Translations under genes and position numbers: made by a program
NCBI GenBank assembly: GCA_027391075.1
Contig: DAHYHI010000115.1
Location: forward strand, 1-64,000
Length of the DNA stretch: 64,000 nucleotides
Direction: 5' to 3'
DNA from: JAJZAM01 sp027391075
GTDB taxonomy: Bacteria > Actinomycetota > Acidimicrobiia > Acidimicrobiales > Palsa-688
Shown: piece by piece, positions 33,953-42,741 of the stretch
How positions within the stretch are numbered: position 1 is the first letter of the stretch
How the letters are laid out: each line of letters begins with the position of its first letter
Notes under the pieces: generated by a model
What the model saw: only the letters and a program-made list of their open reading frames with translations
What the model was told of the DNA's origin: nothing
The model's database searches: none

Positions 33953-35146
33953 GTGGCTGCTGGCGAAGCCCAGGTCGGCGCGCCCATCTGTCAAGGGCTT
34001 TCGGTCGTGGAGATAGCGGAGGATCCCGCAGGCGAGCTGACCGGAAAGCTGCTCGCCCAGTACGGGGCGCAGGTCACCAAAGTGGAACCACGGGAAGGTT
34101 CGCCCAACCGCAGGGTCGGGCCTTTCGCCGACGGGGTCGCAGGCCCGGATTCCAGCCTGGCGTTCTGGTACTACAACACCTCCAAGAAGTCCCTGAAGGC
34201 GGAGCTGCCGGGCGAATCCGACGTCCTCGAAAGCCTCCTCGAAGAGGCCGACGTTCTGATACTGTCAGTTTCGCGGGCACGTCAGGACGAACTGGGAATC
34301 GACCTCGACGCTATCGCAGCACGCCACCCCAGCCTCGTCGTGTGCGCTATCACGCCGTTCGGCCAGGACGGGCCGTGGTCGCGCTACGTGACCTCGGACC
34401 TCGTGTCCCTTGCCACCGGGGGACTTCTCAACAGTTGCGGTTACGACGACCACACCATCCCGCCGATACGGCCCGCCGAGAACCAGGCGTACCACGTAGC
34501 TGCGAGCTTCGCTCACATCTCGGTGTTCCTGGCGTTGATGGAGAGGGACCAGACTGGCCGGGGGCAGGTGATCGACGTGTCGATCCACGACTGCGTGGCG
34601 GTCAGCCCCGAGCTGGCGAACCCTTACTGGTTCTACCCGAAGGCACTGGTCAAACGCCAGACCTGCAGGCACGCCCAGCCGACGCCGACACAGCCGGCTT
34701 TGTTCTCCACGGGGGACGGCCGCTACGTCTACTTCGCGTTGATCCTCTCCGATCCCAAGCCCTGGCAGAACCTGGTGGAATGGATGGGCTCTCACGGCTT
34801 GGCGGCCGACCTCACCGATCCGCAGTACAGCCAGGTCGCCTACCGTCAGGCGAACTTCCCGCACATCCAACAGATGATCGAAGCCTTCTTCTTGATCCAG
34901 GACGCCCAGACGATCTACCACGAAGGCCAAGCCAGGGGTCTTCCGATAGCCGTCGTCAACTCTCCCGACGACGTCCTCGTCGACGAGCATCTCGTCGCCC
35001 GCGGCTTCTTCGACACGGTAGAACTACCCGGCGGTGAGACAGCCGTGTTCCCCGGGGCTCCCATCCGCTTCTCGGCCTACCCGGCGGTCCCCCAAAGCCC
35101 GGCACCTTCGCTCAGCTCACCCGCGGCGCGAAGCGAAAGCCTGTGA
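33953..35146 (+). CDS. CaiB/BaiF (class III) CoA-transferase, copy 2
   Basis: The 397-residue protein starts at a GTG one base after the previous stop. It has GLSVVEIAEDPAGELTGKLL, QYGAQVTKVEPREGSPNRRVG in two parts, SLKAELPGESDVLESLLEEA and the block VVCAITPFGQDGPWSRYV. It is diverged from copy 1, so the tandem genes look like the two subunits of one CoA-transferase rather than a recent duplication. It overlaps the kinase-like gene by 4 bases. Confidence 0.88.
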   Translation: MAAGEAQVGAPICQGLSVVEIAEDPAGELTGKLLAQYGAQVTKVEPREGSPNRRVGPFADGVAGPDSSLAFWYYNTSKKSLKAELPGESDVLESLLEEADVLILSVSRARQDELGIDLDAIAARHPSLVVCAITPFGQDGPWSRYVTSDLVSLATGGLLNSCGYDDHTIPPIRPAENQAYHVAASFAHISVFLALMERDQTGRGQVIDVSIHDCVAVSPELANPYWFYPKALVKRQTCRHAQPTPTQPALFSTGDGRYVYFALILSDPKPWQNLVEWMGSHGLAADLTDPQYSQVAYRQANFPHIQQMIEAFFLIQDAQTIYHEGQARGLPIAVVNSPDDVLVDEHLVARGFFDTVELPGGETAVFPGAPIRFSAYPAVPQSPAPSLSSPAARSESL

Positions 35147-36255
35147 GCGAACGAGACGTAGCTGAGCCCACACCGTCCCAACCCCCTGAGCTTGCGCCGG
35201 TCAGGCCCGGCGAGGACCTCGACTGGGACCGCTTGGCGTCGTACTTACGCAGCGACAACGACCTCCGAGAGTCGATAGAGGGGATCGACGGACCTTTCAG
35301 TGTCGAGCAGTTCCCGAACGGATCCGCGAACCTGACCTACCTGCTGCGCTTCGGCGGCGACTCGGTCGTCCTGCGCCGGCCGCCGTTCGGCAAGATCGCC
35401 CCCGGCGCTCACGACATGAAACGCGAGTACCGTGTCCTGTCGCGGTTGTGGCGCTCCTACCCGGCGGCTCCGAGAGCGCTGCACCTGTGCACCGACCGAG
35501 ACATCGTCGGATCCGACTTCACGATCATGGAGTACCGGCGCGGTGAGGTCATGTGGGGAAGGTTGACGCCTTCGATGGCACCTCTCCCCGACGCGGCACG
35601 CCGCGTCGGGGAAGCGACGATCGCGGCCCTCGCCGATCTGCACCTAGTCGACCCGAGCTCCTGCGGCCTGGAGGATCTCGGCCGCCCGGACGGTTTCGTC
35701 ACCCGCCAGGTCGAGGGCTGGGCGAAGCGTTGGGAGCTGGTCGCGCCGCCAAGCGGAGGGGAGTTGATGGGGGAGGTCGCTGTGCGTCTCGCCTCGACCG
35801 TGCCGGCACCCCAGCGGGTGTCGATCCTGCACAACGACTTCAAGTTGGACAACTGCCAGTTCCGCCCCGGTGATCCGGACAGGGTGAGCGCCGTGTTCGA
35901 CTGGGACATGGCCACCCTCGGCGACCCGCTGATCGACCTGGGCACGGTCCTCAACTACTGGCCGGACCCCTCCGACACTCCCGACGACAGGCCGATCACA
36001 CCACCGGGCCTTGAGCACATGGGCCTACCAACACGCGCCGAGGTCGTCGAGCAGTACCAACGACAGACCGCCCTCGACGCGTCTGGCGCCTCGTGGTACG
36101 AGGCGTTCGCTTGCTTCAAAACGGCCGTCGTGCTCCAGCAGCTCTACGCCAGGTGGCAGCGCGGCGAGAGCAAGGACCCTAGGATGGGGGAGCGGGGAGC
36201 TTTCGTACAGCCGATGGCCAGGAGGGCCGCCCGCATACTCGAAAGGAACTTCTAG
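35143..36255 (+). CDS. Phosphotransferase (APH/choline-kinase fold), ACAD10-like
   Basis: The 370-residue protein has the aminoglycoside-phosphotransferase fold: NGSANLTYLLRFGGDSVVLRR, the catalytic loop SILHNDFKLDNCQF (HxDxxxxN) and AVFDWDMATLGDPLIDLGT with the metal Asp. Such proteins are common in actinobacterial acyl-CoA and steroid clusters and resemble the N-terminal kinase part of ACAD10, which phosphorylates hydroxy-acyl-CoAs before elimination. A role in removing a hydroxyl group after phosphorylation is a reasonable inference. Confidence 0.88.
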   Translation: MSERDVAEPTPSQPPELAPVRPGEDLDWDRLASYLRSDNDLRESIEGIDGPFSVEQFPNGSANLTYLLRFGGDSVVLRRPPFGKIAPGAHDMKREYRVLSRLWRSYPAAPRALHLCTDRDIVGSDFTIMEYRRGEVMWGRLTPSMAPLPDAARRVGEATIAALADLHLVDPSSCGLEDLGRPDGFVTRQVEGWAKRWELVAPPSGGELMGEVAVRLASTVPAPQRVSILHNDFKLDNCQFRPGDPDRVSAVFDWDMATLGDPLIDLGTVLNYWPDPSDTPDDRPITPPGLEHMGLPTRAEVVEQYQRQTALDASGASWYEAFACFKTAVVLQQLYARWQRGESKDPRMGERGAFVQPMARRAARILERNF

Positions 36256-36257
36256 TC

Positions 36258-37031
36258 ATGGGCGAACACGCACCTACCCAGGTCTTGGCCGGTAAGGTAG
36301 CGCTCGTCACGGGCGGCACCCGGGGCTTGGGTCGCGAGATGGTTGAGGCGTTCGCTGACGCCGGAGCCGACGTGGTCATCTCAAGCCGCAAGATGGACGC
36401 CTGCGTCGAAGCCGCCGACGCGGTGCACGAGCGCACAGGCAGGCGCTGCGTACCTTATGCCTGCCATGTCGGGCATTGGGACGAGATCCCGGGCCTGATC
36501 GAAGCCGCATACGAGAACTTTGGGCGCCTCGACATCGTCGTGAACAACGCCGGTATCTCTCCGCTCTACCCGAGCCTCGACGCGCTCAGCGAGGAGTTGT
36601 TCGACAAGACGATCGGGGTGAACCTCAAAGGTCCTTTCCGTGTGTGCGCCCTCGCCGGGTCCCGCATGGCCGAAGGAGACGGCGGCTCCATCATCAATGT
36701 GAGCAGTATCGCTGCTGTGCGCCCCACCCCGAGAGAGCTCCCCTACGCAGCGGCCAAAGCCGGCCTCGATGTCCTAACGACCGGTTTCGCCATGGCCTAC
36801 GGTCCGAAAGTTCGCGTGAACACGATCATGGCTGGCCCTTTCCTCACCGACATCGCCCGCGCCTGGGACATGGACTCGTTCAACCGGCACGCCGCGAACT
36901 TCCCGCTCCGCCGGGCAGGCCAACCATCGGAGATAGTCGGCGCCGCCATGTACCTAGCGTCGTCTGCTTCGTCTTACACGACCGGAGCGGTTATCACCGT
37001 GGACGGCGGTAGCTCCATCGCCCGGATGTAG
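36258..37031 (+). CDS. SDR-family oxidoreductase
   Basis: The 257-residue SDR has TGGTRGLG, NNAGISPLY, SIINVSSIAAV with the catalytic Ser, YAAAKAG, and ends TTGAVITVDGGSSIARM. ISSRKMD after strand 2 suggests NADP. It begins 2 bases after the kinase stop, as part of the same operon, followed by the ferredoxin gene. Confidence 0.9.
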   Translation: MGEHAPTQVLAGKVALVTGGTRGLGREMVEAFADAGADVVISSRKMDACVEAADAVHERTGRRCVPYACHVGHWDEIPGLIEAAYENFGRLDIVVNNAGISPLYPSLDALSEELFDKTIGVNLKGPFRVCALAGSRMAEGDGGSIINVSSIAAVRPTPRELPYAAAKAGLDVLTTGFAMAYGPKVRVNTIMAGPFLTDIARAWDMDSFNRHAANFPLRRAGQPSEIVGAAMYLASSASSYTTGAVITVDGGSSIARM

Positions 37032-37098
37032 TGTTTCGTCGCCCGCCCAATATCGTTTCACCGCCCGCCCTATTCCGCCAGGAGAGCTGAACAAATCC

Positions 37099-37293
37099 AT
37101 GAAAATCCACATCGACGAGAACCTCTGCGCCGGCCACGGCAGGTGTTATACGCTCGCCCCTGAACTTCTCGACTCCAACGACGAGGGCTACCCCACAAGT
37201 CTTGGGGAGGACCTTGACGTGGCCCCCCAACTCGAGGACGCTGCGCAGCGGGTCGTCGCGAACTGCCCCGAGGGAGCGATCAGGATCCTCTAA
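37099..37293 (+). CDS. P450-type single-cluster ferredoxin (Cys10-x2-His13-x2-Cys16)
   Basis: The 64-residue ferredoxin has Cys10, His13, Cys16 and Cys56 (LCAGHGRC and ANCPEGAI). His in the second position is characteristic of 3Fe-4S or modified 4Fe-4S ferredoxins that serve actinobacterial P450s. It has a good AGGAGA ribosome site. The two P450 genes are 19 kb left and 9 kb right, and this is the only such ferredoxin in the window, so it may serve both. Confidence 0.9.
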   Translation: MKIHIDENLCAGHGRCYTLAPELLDSNDEGYPTSLGEDLDVAPQLEDAAQRVVANCPEGAIRIL

Positions 37294-37299
37294 AGCCCC

Positions 37300-37716
37300 T
37301 CATGGTCTCTCGCTTCGAAGGTCGAGCCACCAGGCCTGTGGCGACGCGTCGAAACGTTTCGCGTAGGCCCTCTCCGCCTCGGAGGCTTCTTCGCCCGGAA
37401 CGGCCATGACCGTTGTGACTAGCGGCGACGCCCCTCCGATCGGGTCGACCCACTCCAGGTGAATCTCTTCGATCACTTCTCGCAGAGCTGGGCTCGCATT
37501 TTCGTGGTGGGAGCTCGTCTGATGCGCTAGGAACCCCGGGTAGGAGTCGAATGATGCGAGCGTGTAGTAGACGTTCGGCTCCTCTCCCCGCCAGTACTCG
37601 TAGCGCCTCAGCGCCGTCTCGGTTCGGTGTGAATCGGCGTAGAGTTCTCTCGCAATCTGTTCGAAGCGGGCGGCCTCACCATTACGGACACGTATCCGAG
37701 CGAGAAAGGTGGCCAT
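37300..37716 (-). CDS. ABM-like (dimeric alpha-beta barrel) protein
   Basis: The 138-residue protein begins MATFLARIRVRNGEAARFEQ and has YEYWRGEEPNVYYTLASF and HQTSSHHENASPALREVI, the pattern of antibiotic-biosynthesis-monooxygenase-like small enzymes. These act as cofactor-free oxygenases, isomerases or heme-binding proteins. The ATG at 37716 is chosen over a longer antisense-like frame. Four His/Ser residues cluster in SSHHEN. It follows the DUF35 gene and is convergent with the ferredoxin gene. Confidence 0.65.
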   Translation of the reverse strand: MATFLARIRVRNGEAARFEQIARELYADSHRTETALRRYEYWRGEEPNVYYTLASFDSYPGFLAHQTSSHHENASPALREVIEEIHLEWVDPIGGASPLVTTVMAVPGEEASEAERAYAKRFDASPQAWWLDLRSERP

Positions 37717-37769
37717 AGTTCGAGTTTTCCTCTCCTGTGATAGCGTTACGAACCCACAGTGCGTGGCTC

Positions 37770-38177
37770 CTATGCAGGGTCCCACTGGGGTAGGGTGACC
37801 TCGTCTGTGAGAACCTCGAAACGAGCTCGCATCGGCTGGCCCACCGCAAGCTCGGGGGCGCCGTCGAGGTAGCCGACCAGCCGTGCGCCCGGCGCTGCAT
37901 CGAGGTCGACGAGGACGACCGTGTAGGGCGTGGGGAAGTCGGGGTGAACTTGGTGCACGACGACGGTCCACGAGTGCAGCCGTCCGGTGCCGGCGACCGT
38001 CTTCCAGTGATTGTCCCAACTACCGCAGCGGTAGCAGTAGGCGCGAGGCATGTGAAGAAGGGTTCCACAGGAGCTGCATTCGAGGACTCGGATCTCCCCG
38101 AGCCTCGCACCTTCCCAGAAGCCGCCGGTGTCTGGGTCCTGGGTCTCCGGTAGGACCCTTCGCTGTGGCTGCGTCAT
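37770..38177 (-). CDS. DUF35 Zn-ribbon/OB-fold protein, copy 2
   Basis: The 135-residue protein carries Cys34, 37, 48 and 51 (ECSSCGTLLHMPRAYCYRCG) and the OB-fold block GRLHSWTVVVHQVHPDF. It overlaps the thiolase-like gene by 4 bases but in the opposite order to copy 1 (here thiolase first). It should bind acyl-CoA and partner the thiolase-like protein encoded just upstream. Confidence 0.88.
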   Translation of the reverse strand: MTQPQRRVLPETQDPDTGGFWEGARLGEIRVLECSSCGTLLHMPRAYCYRCGSWDNHWKTVAGTGRLHSWTVVVHQVHPDFPTPYTVVLVDLDAAPGARLVGYLDGAPELAVGQPMRARFEVLTDEVTLPQWDPA

Positions 38178-39361
38178 GACGCCCTCAAGATGAGAGCGCT
38201 ACCCGGCGGCAGGGGCGTGGATGTGACAAGGCAGGTCTGAGCCCCGGGCACCTGCGACGTGGACGTGCCGCGAATCTGGCGGACCGCTTCTACCACGTGA
38301 CTCATGCCGTGTACGTAGCCGTCGGACAGGTGTCCTCCGCTGGTGTTGATTGGTATCGTTCCGCCCATGTCGATCTCCCCGCTGGACACGAAAGGACCTC
38401 CTTCCCCTTTGGCGCAGAACCCGAAATCCTCGAGTTGCAACAGGACTGTTATTGAAAAGCAGTCGTAGAACTGCGCTACGTCTATGTCCGACGGCCCCAT
38501 CCCCGCGCGCGAGTACAGCTTGTCGGCTGTCGCCTTGGCAGGCAGCGTAGTGATGGTGTCGCGCATGAGAACCGGAAACTGCACCCCCGGTTGAGGATCA
38601 AGCATCGCCCCTTGAGAGACAGCTCGGATCAACGCGGGAGGATTGGGGGAATCCTTGGCCCGTTCGGCGCTCGTCACCACCACAGCGCACGCCCCGTCGG
38701 TTTCCAGGCAGAAATCGAAGAGGCGGAGAGGACTGGCTATCACCCTCGCGTTCAGGTAGTCGTCGAGCGTCAGCTTCCGGTCGTGCATCTGAGCGCCAGG
38801 GTTGGCGTTCGCCCTCGCACGGCAGGTGAGGGCTATCTGAGCCAGGTCGGTTTCTTTGGTCCCGAACTCAGCCATGTGACGCTGAGCTATAAGCGCAAAG
38901 ATCTGGCCTGAGGTCAAAAGTCCGTACGGCGCGAAGAACTCGTCGTAGGTGTTGTTACCCCCCACGTTACTCTGCGTGGCACTTGAACGACCGTATCGCC
39001 TTCCGGAGCGGCCGTTCAAGGAGCGGAACACCAGCACGTTCTCGGCGAGGCCGGCTATCACAGCGGCTGCGGCCTGGCCGACCATCGCGCACGGCGCCAC
39101 TCCTCCTACGCTCACGTCGCCCATGTAGGAAAGGTCCCTCATCCCGAGGACGTGGGCAAGGTCGTTGTGGCGGACAAGGTCCAAGTCGCAGCGGACTATC
39201 CCGTCTATGTCACCCGGAGAAAGGCCGGCGTCCTCGATCGCTGCCAGCGACGCCTGCAGAGCTAGTGTCAAGTCGCTACGACCCGAGTTGCGGGTGAAGT
39301 CTGTAGTGCCAATGCCGGCGATAGCGCACCGGTCCCTGAATGCAAGGTCGTCTCCGCTCAC
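38174..39361 (-). CDS. Thiolase-like lipid-transfer-type protein, copy 2
   Basis: The 395-residue protein starts CAIAGIGTTDFTRNSGRSDL and has DLSYMGDVSVGGVAPCAMVG, GRANANPGAQMHD-like central sequence and GGHLSDGYVHGMSHVVEAVR. It belongs to the SCP2/Ltp thiolase group. The Cys-loop differs from copy 1 (VAPCAMVG instead of NGCATGG), which suggests another substrate or an aldolase role as in Ltp2. A -10-like TATGAT lies 35 bases upstream of the ATG. Confidence 0.85.
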   Translation of the reverse strand: MSGDDLAFRDRCAIAGIGTTDFTRNSGRSDLTLALQASLAAIEDAGLSPGDIDGIVRCDLDLVRHNDLAHVLGMRDLSYMGDVSVGGVAPCAMVGQAAAAVIAGLAENVLVFRSLNGRSGRRYGRSSATQSNVGGNNTYDEFFAPYGLLTSGQIFALIAQRHMAEFGTKETDLAQIALTCRARANANPGAQMHDRKLTLDDYLNARVIASPLRLFDFCLETDGACAVVVTSAERAKDSPNPPALIRAVSQGAMLDPQPGVQFPVLMRDTITTLPAKATADKLYSRAGMGPSDIDVAQFYDCFSITVLLQLEDFGFCAKGEGGPFVSSGEIDMGGTIPINTSGGHLSDGYVHGMSHVVEAVRQIRGTSTSQVPGAQTCLVTSTPLPPGSALILRAS

Positions 39362-39393
39362 ACCCCACCTCCTCGTGTCATCCGATTTTCCTG

Positions 39394-39402
39394 ATCATAA
39401 TT
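39394..39402 (-). promoter_or_regulatory. Putative -10 box before thiolase/DUF35 copy 2
   Basis: AATTATGAT on the minus strand (39402 to 39394) contains TATGAT and matches the site before the first DUF35/thiolase operon at 24526. Confidence 0.35.
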
Positions 39403-39482
39403 CCGAGCGGCCCGGGGGCGACAGTCCACACACAATGGAAACCAGGAAGCGGTCGAGCATGCGTCGACCAAGCAGGCGGCGG

Positions 39483-40256
39483 TCATTGGACGGACTTGGT
39501 CTGTCCGCCATCGACCACTATGTGAGTGGCATTTATACCCGCCCCGGCCGGGCTGGAAACGAAAGCGACGACCTGTGCCACCTCACGGGCGGTCACCAAG
39601 CGCCGAAACGGGAACTGGCGCACAAGGCCGTTCCAAAGTTCCGGTTCGGAGACTCTCACCCGGTCCCAGCTGCCACCTTCGAAGAACGTCGCCCCCGGTG
39701 AGATCACGTTGGCTCTGATCCCCTGACGGCCCAGGGTCTGAGCCATTTCGTTGGCGAGGACCCTTTGGGCGGCTTTGGCCGGCCCGTAACCAGATGGCCG
39801 TGCCCCCGGGCGGGCAAACCACTGGACGCTGGCGGTGGAACCGATGAACACAATGCTGCCAGCGTCGCTCGCCTCCAGAGCGTCCAACGCGGCGTCCACC
39901 ACGCGAACCGGGGCGAGAACGTCGGTGGTGAGGGTCTTCATCCAACCCTCCTCGCCGGGACCGGAAAAGCCGCTTGCGCAGTGGACGTAGACGTCAAGAC
40001 CGCCGAGAGCCTCGACCGTCTCCTCTACCAGGGCTTTGGTGTCTATGGCGTCCGTCAGGTCCGTCCGGCGGGCGAAGACACGTCCGTCTCCGCCGACGGC
40101 TTGTAGATGTTGTCGGGCAGCTTCAAGTGAATCTGGCGTTCTGCCGCATATCGAGACGGAGGAACCTTCCTCCAAGAAGACCTCTGCGATGGCCAGTCCG
40201 ATGCCACGCGTGGCTCCAGCCACCAGAACCTTGCGACCTTGCAATCCGAGCTGCAC
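39483..40256 (-). CDS. SDR-family oxidoreductase
   Basis: The 257-residue SDR has VAGATRGIG, HCASGFSG in place of the usual NNAG, the Ser block VFIGSTASVQ and GYGPAK as the Tyr/Lys motif with an unusual preceding loop (FARPGARPS). SICGRTPD suggests NADP use. The C-terminus NATHIVVDGGQTKSVQ is normal. It is the last gene of a minus-strand group with the F420 enzyme 16 bases upstream. Confidence 0.85.
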   Translation of the reverse strand: MQLGLQGRKVLVAGATRGIGLAIAEVFLEEGSSVSICGRTPDSLEAARQHLQAVGGDGRVFARRTDLTDAIDTKALVEETVEALGGLDVYVHCASGFSGPGEEGWMKTLTTDVLAPVRVVDAALDALEASDAGSIVFIGSTASVQWFARPGARPSGYGPAKAAQRVLANEMAQTLGRQGIRANVISPGATFFEGGSWDRVRVSEPELWNGLVRQFPFRRLVTAREVAQVVAFVSSPAGAGINATHIVVDGGQTKSVQ

Positions 40257-40272
40257 TATTAGAGAACCCTTT

Positions 40273-41211
40273 CTACTGTGTCGTCAGGTCCGGCGACGGG
40301 ATCCCCAGGGACCTCGCAACCTTTCGGAACTGCTCGTAGGTGTCCGCTCCGGGAGGGCTGACGTCCTGAGCCCAGAACACCAGGCTCTTGAAACCCGCCT
40401 CCGCGTATCGAGCGACGACCTCGGGAGTCGGATGGCGGACCCTGACGTGGCATTCAACGTCCGTGCCCTCGGCACGGCAGTGCGCTGCCAGAGCGTCTCG
40501 CAGTTCGACGGCCTCCTCGAACGTCGGTGTAGCCGAGCTGAACCATCCGTCGGCGATCCGGGCGGCCCGGCGTAACGCCCCGGGGCTGTTACCGCCGGTG
40601 ACCAGCGGGACGTTCACGGGTTCCGGGCACACCTGGACGTCCTCGAAGCAGAAGTGGCGCCCCCGATAGTCGAAACGTCCTCCCCGCCACGCTTTGCGCA
40701 AGATCGCTACGCTCTCCTCGACGCGACTGGAACGCTCCGCGTATGGAACCCCGAGCGCGCTGAACTCCTCTCGCAGCCATCCGGCTCCCACCCCAAGCAT
40801 GAACCGCCCGCCGCTGACCTCCTGCAAAGTGGCCGCCGCTCTGGCGGTCACCAGGGGATGGCGCAACGCGAGAAGATAGATCCCCGTAGCGAGAAGAATC
40901 CGGGAAGTCTGCGCGCCCACTGCGGCGAGAGCCACCAACGGGTCTAACAGCTGCGTTGAATTCTCGACGATGCGACGAGTGCGAAAGTCGCCGGGGGACA
41001 GACCAGCGGCGGCGGCGTCACCTTTTGTGCCAGCCGGGTGTTCGGAGGCGTAGTCCCCCGGATCGATGAGGTGCTCGCCGAGCCAAAGGTGCTCGAACCC
41101 GGCCGCCTCGGCGGCTTGGGCAACTTCTACTAGCCGCGACACGCTTACGTCGTAGGCCGATATGCCGAAACGAACCCCGCCAGGGCCGGCTACGGCCTTA
41201 GGCGCCGTCAA
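40273..41211 (-). CDS. LLM-class, probably F420-dependent oxidoreductase
   Basis: The 312-residue TIM-barrel protein shows VEVAQAAEAAGFEHLWLGEH, SRILLATGIYLLALRHPLVT, SGGRFMLGVGAGWLREEFSA and PLVTGGNSPGALRRAARIAD. This is the luciferase-like F420-dependent pattern (TIGR03619-like), common in actinobacteria. It would carry out a redox step on the pathway substrate using F420 or FMN. It overlaps the amidohydrolase gene by 4 bases. Confidence 0.88.
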   Translation of the reverse strand: MTAPKAVAGPGGVRFGISAYDVSVSRLVEVAQAAEAAGFEHLWLGEHLIDPGDYASEHPAGTKGDAAAAGLSPGDFRTRRIVENSTQLLDPLVALAAVGAQTSRILLATGIYLLALRHPLVTARAAATLQEVSGGRFMLGVGAGWLREEFSALGVPYAERSSRVEESVAILRKAWRGGRFDYRGRHFCFEDVQVCPEPVNVPLVTGGNSPGALRRAARIADGWFSSATPTFEEAVELRDALAAHCRAEGTDVECHVRVRHPTPEVVARYAEAGFKSLVFWAQDVSPPGADTYEQFRKVARSLGIPSPDLTTQ

Positions 41212-42386
41212 GCCAGGTGGTACAGGTCGGCGGCATTGTCGTGGAGTATCCGCCGAAGATCGGCTTCGGGTATTCCCGACAGGCTCTGCGCTATGTAGGT
41301 TCTCGGCGACACCGCAGAGGTCGCTGGGCCCGGAGACATGCTCGTCGGGTGCGGGAAGTCACTTTCGAAGAGGATCCAGTTGGAGCCGAGCTGCTCTACC
41401 GCAGAGGCGACGGTATCGGTCTCGAACCAGAAGCAGCCGTACATCTGGCGCAGGAAGTACTCGCTTGGCAAGAGGTCGTACTCGGGATGTTCTTCGGGAA
41501 CCCCGCAGTTGTTCCACTGCCAGTCCAAGTGGGCCAGGGCGAACGGTATCCAGCCGATCCCGCTTTCCACGGAAACGAATTTCAACTCCGGAAAGCGGTG
41601 ACAGACCCCGCCGGTGATGAGATTTGCAATTACCCGCACGTTGGACATCCCGAATTGGACCCCGAAACCGGCGTAGTTAGCGTGGCGTCCCGCTGGGGCG
41701 TAGGCCGCGTCGAAGATGGACATGTCTCCCGACCCGATGTGGAAGTTGACCGACAGACGCGCCTCTTGCAGGCAGGCCCACAGCCGGTCCCAGTGAGGGT
41801 CGGCTAGCTTGGGAAGTCCCCAGAAGGCCGGCTCGCCGGTCATGATCACACCCTTGTGGCCGAGTTCGACGGCTCTGGCAATCTCCGCCTCGCAAAGCTG
41901 CACGTCCCACATCGGTAGGGCCATGATCGGAACGTAGCGACGCGGGTCGGCCGAGGAGTACTCGGCTAGAAAGTCGTTGTACGCTCGCACGCACCCGTAC
42001 ATCAGATCAGGGTCGCCGATCGTGAGAAGTTTGCCGGCCCCGAAGCCCGCCACGTTGGGATATAGCACCTGTGCCCATATTCCATGGGTGTCCATCCAGG
42101 CGAGCCGCATCGCCGGATCCCAGGTGGCGCGATCGACCACTTCGAGATTCGGCGGGTGATCGGGGGGATATTCGTGCCAACCGGCCTGAGCTGCGCCCGC
42201 CGCCGCCCCTACCCGTGTCTCGCCGAAGAACCACGCGTCCTCGCCCATCTTGTCGTCGAAGCGTACGTGGGGAACTCGGTCCCCCCACCGTCGCACGTCC
42301 ATTCGCGAGGTCCACAGGTCATACGGCTCTATCACGTGCGTATCGGTGTCGATCACCTTCCACGAGTCGACTTGAGCTTCGAGCAT
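41208..42386 (-). CDS. Amidohydrolase-2 family metal-dependent hydrolase/decarboxylase
   Basis: The 392-residue protein has IDTDTHVIEPYDLW at the N-terminus (a Tyr-/His-type metal site start), central LGHKGVIMTGEPAFWG and LPKLADPHWDRLW, SVNFHIGSGDMSI and, near the end, WILFESDFPHPTSMSPGP. This is the ACMSD/gamma-resorcylate-decarboxylase-type subgroup often found in aromatic and terpenoid pathways. It could hydrolyse a ring or decarboxylate a beta-keto intermediate. The gene leads the minus-strand group down to 39483. Confidence 0.88.
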   Translation of the reverse strand: MLEAQVDSWKVIDTDTHVIEPYDLWTSRMDVRRWGDRVPHVRFDDKMGEDAWFFGETRVGAAAGAAQAGWHEYPPDHPPNLEVVDRATWDPAMRLAWMDTHGIWAQVLYPNVAGFGAGKLLTIGDPDLMYGCVRAYNDFLAEYSSADPRRYVPIMALPMWDVQLCEAEIARAVELGHKGVIMTGEPAFWGLPKLADPHWDRLWACLQEARLSVNFHIGSGDMSIFDAAYAPAGRHANYAGFGVQFGMSNVRVIANLITGGVCHRFPELKFVSVESGIGWIPFALAHLDWQWNNCGVPEEHPEYDLLPSEYFLRQMYGCFWFETDTVASAVEQLGSNWILFESDFPHPTSMSPGPATSAVSPRTYIAQSLSGIPEADLRRILHDNAADLYHLA

Positions 42387-42741
42387 CCTGACTCCTTGGT
42401 CTGGGCACGCCTATCCGGCATCTCCACGGAAGACGCAAAAGTATTTGGTCATCATAGTAATCCTCGGATTAGTGTCTGTAAAGGCTGAGGCTTTCGTGAC
42501 TGCAATCACTAAGAGATCGAAATGATGTGAAGCGTTGTTACCAATGGGAAACTTTTCGACTCAGTCCTAACTCGCCATCCCATCATTGATTATGAGGAAT
42601 ATCTTGACGGCGGTGCAGCGCTCATTTATATTATGACCGCCGTCACAACGTTCTGAAGGTCTGCCTTTCGGCAATACCTACAGGTGTTCTCATGGCCTTG
42701 CTTCTCGCCAACAGCGAGATCGAACCAACTGGAGGTCGCAG
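42387..42741. promoter_or_regulatory. Divergent regulatory region before ABC importer 1
   Basis: This 355-base gap is AT-rich around its middle. It holds a TATGAT-like box on the minus strand (42451-42460) for the amidohydrolase group, a TTGACG/TATATT promoter with 17-base spacing (42604-42632) for the importer, and a perfect 10-base inverted repeat around that promoter. A GGAGG ribosome site precedes the binding-protein ATG. Confidence 0.5.
42605..42645. promoter_or_regulatory. Promoter of importer 1 with flanking 10-bp inverted repeat
   Basis: The -35 TTGACG (42604-42609) and -10 TATATT (42627-42632) are 17 bases apart. TGACGGCGGT (42605-42614) and ACCGCCGTCA (42636-42645) are perfect complements. 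They overlap the -35 and lie just beyond the -10, so a repressor bound to both, or a hairpin, would control initiation. Confidence 0.55.
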
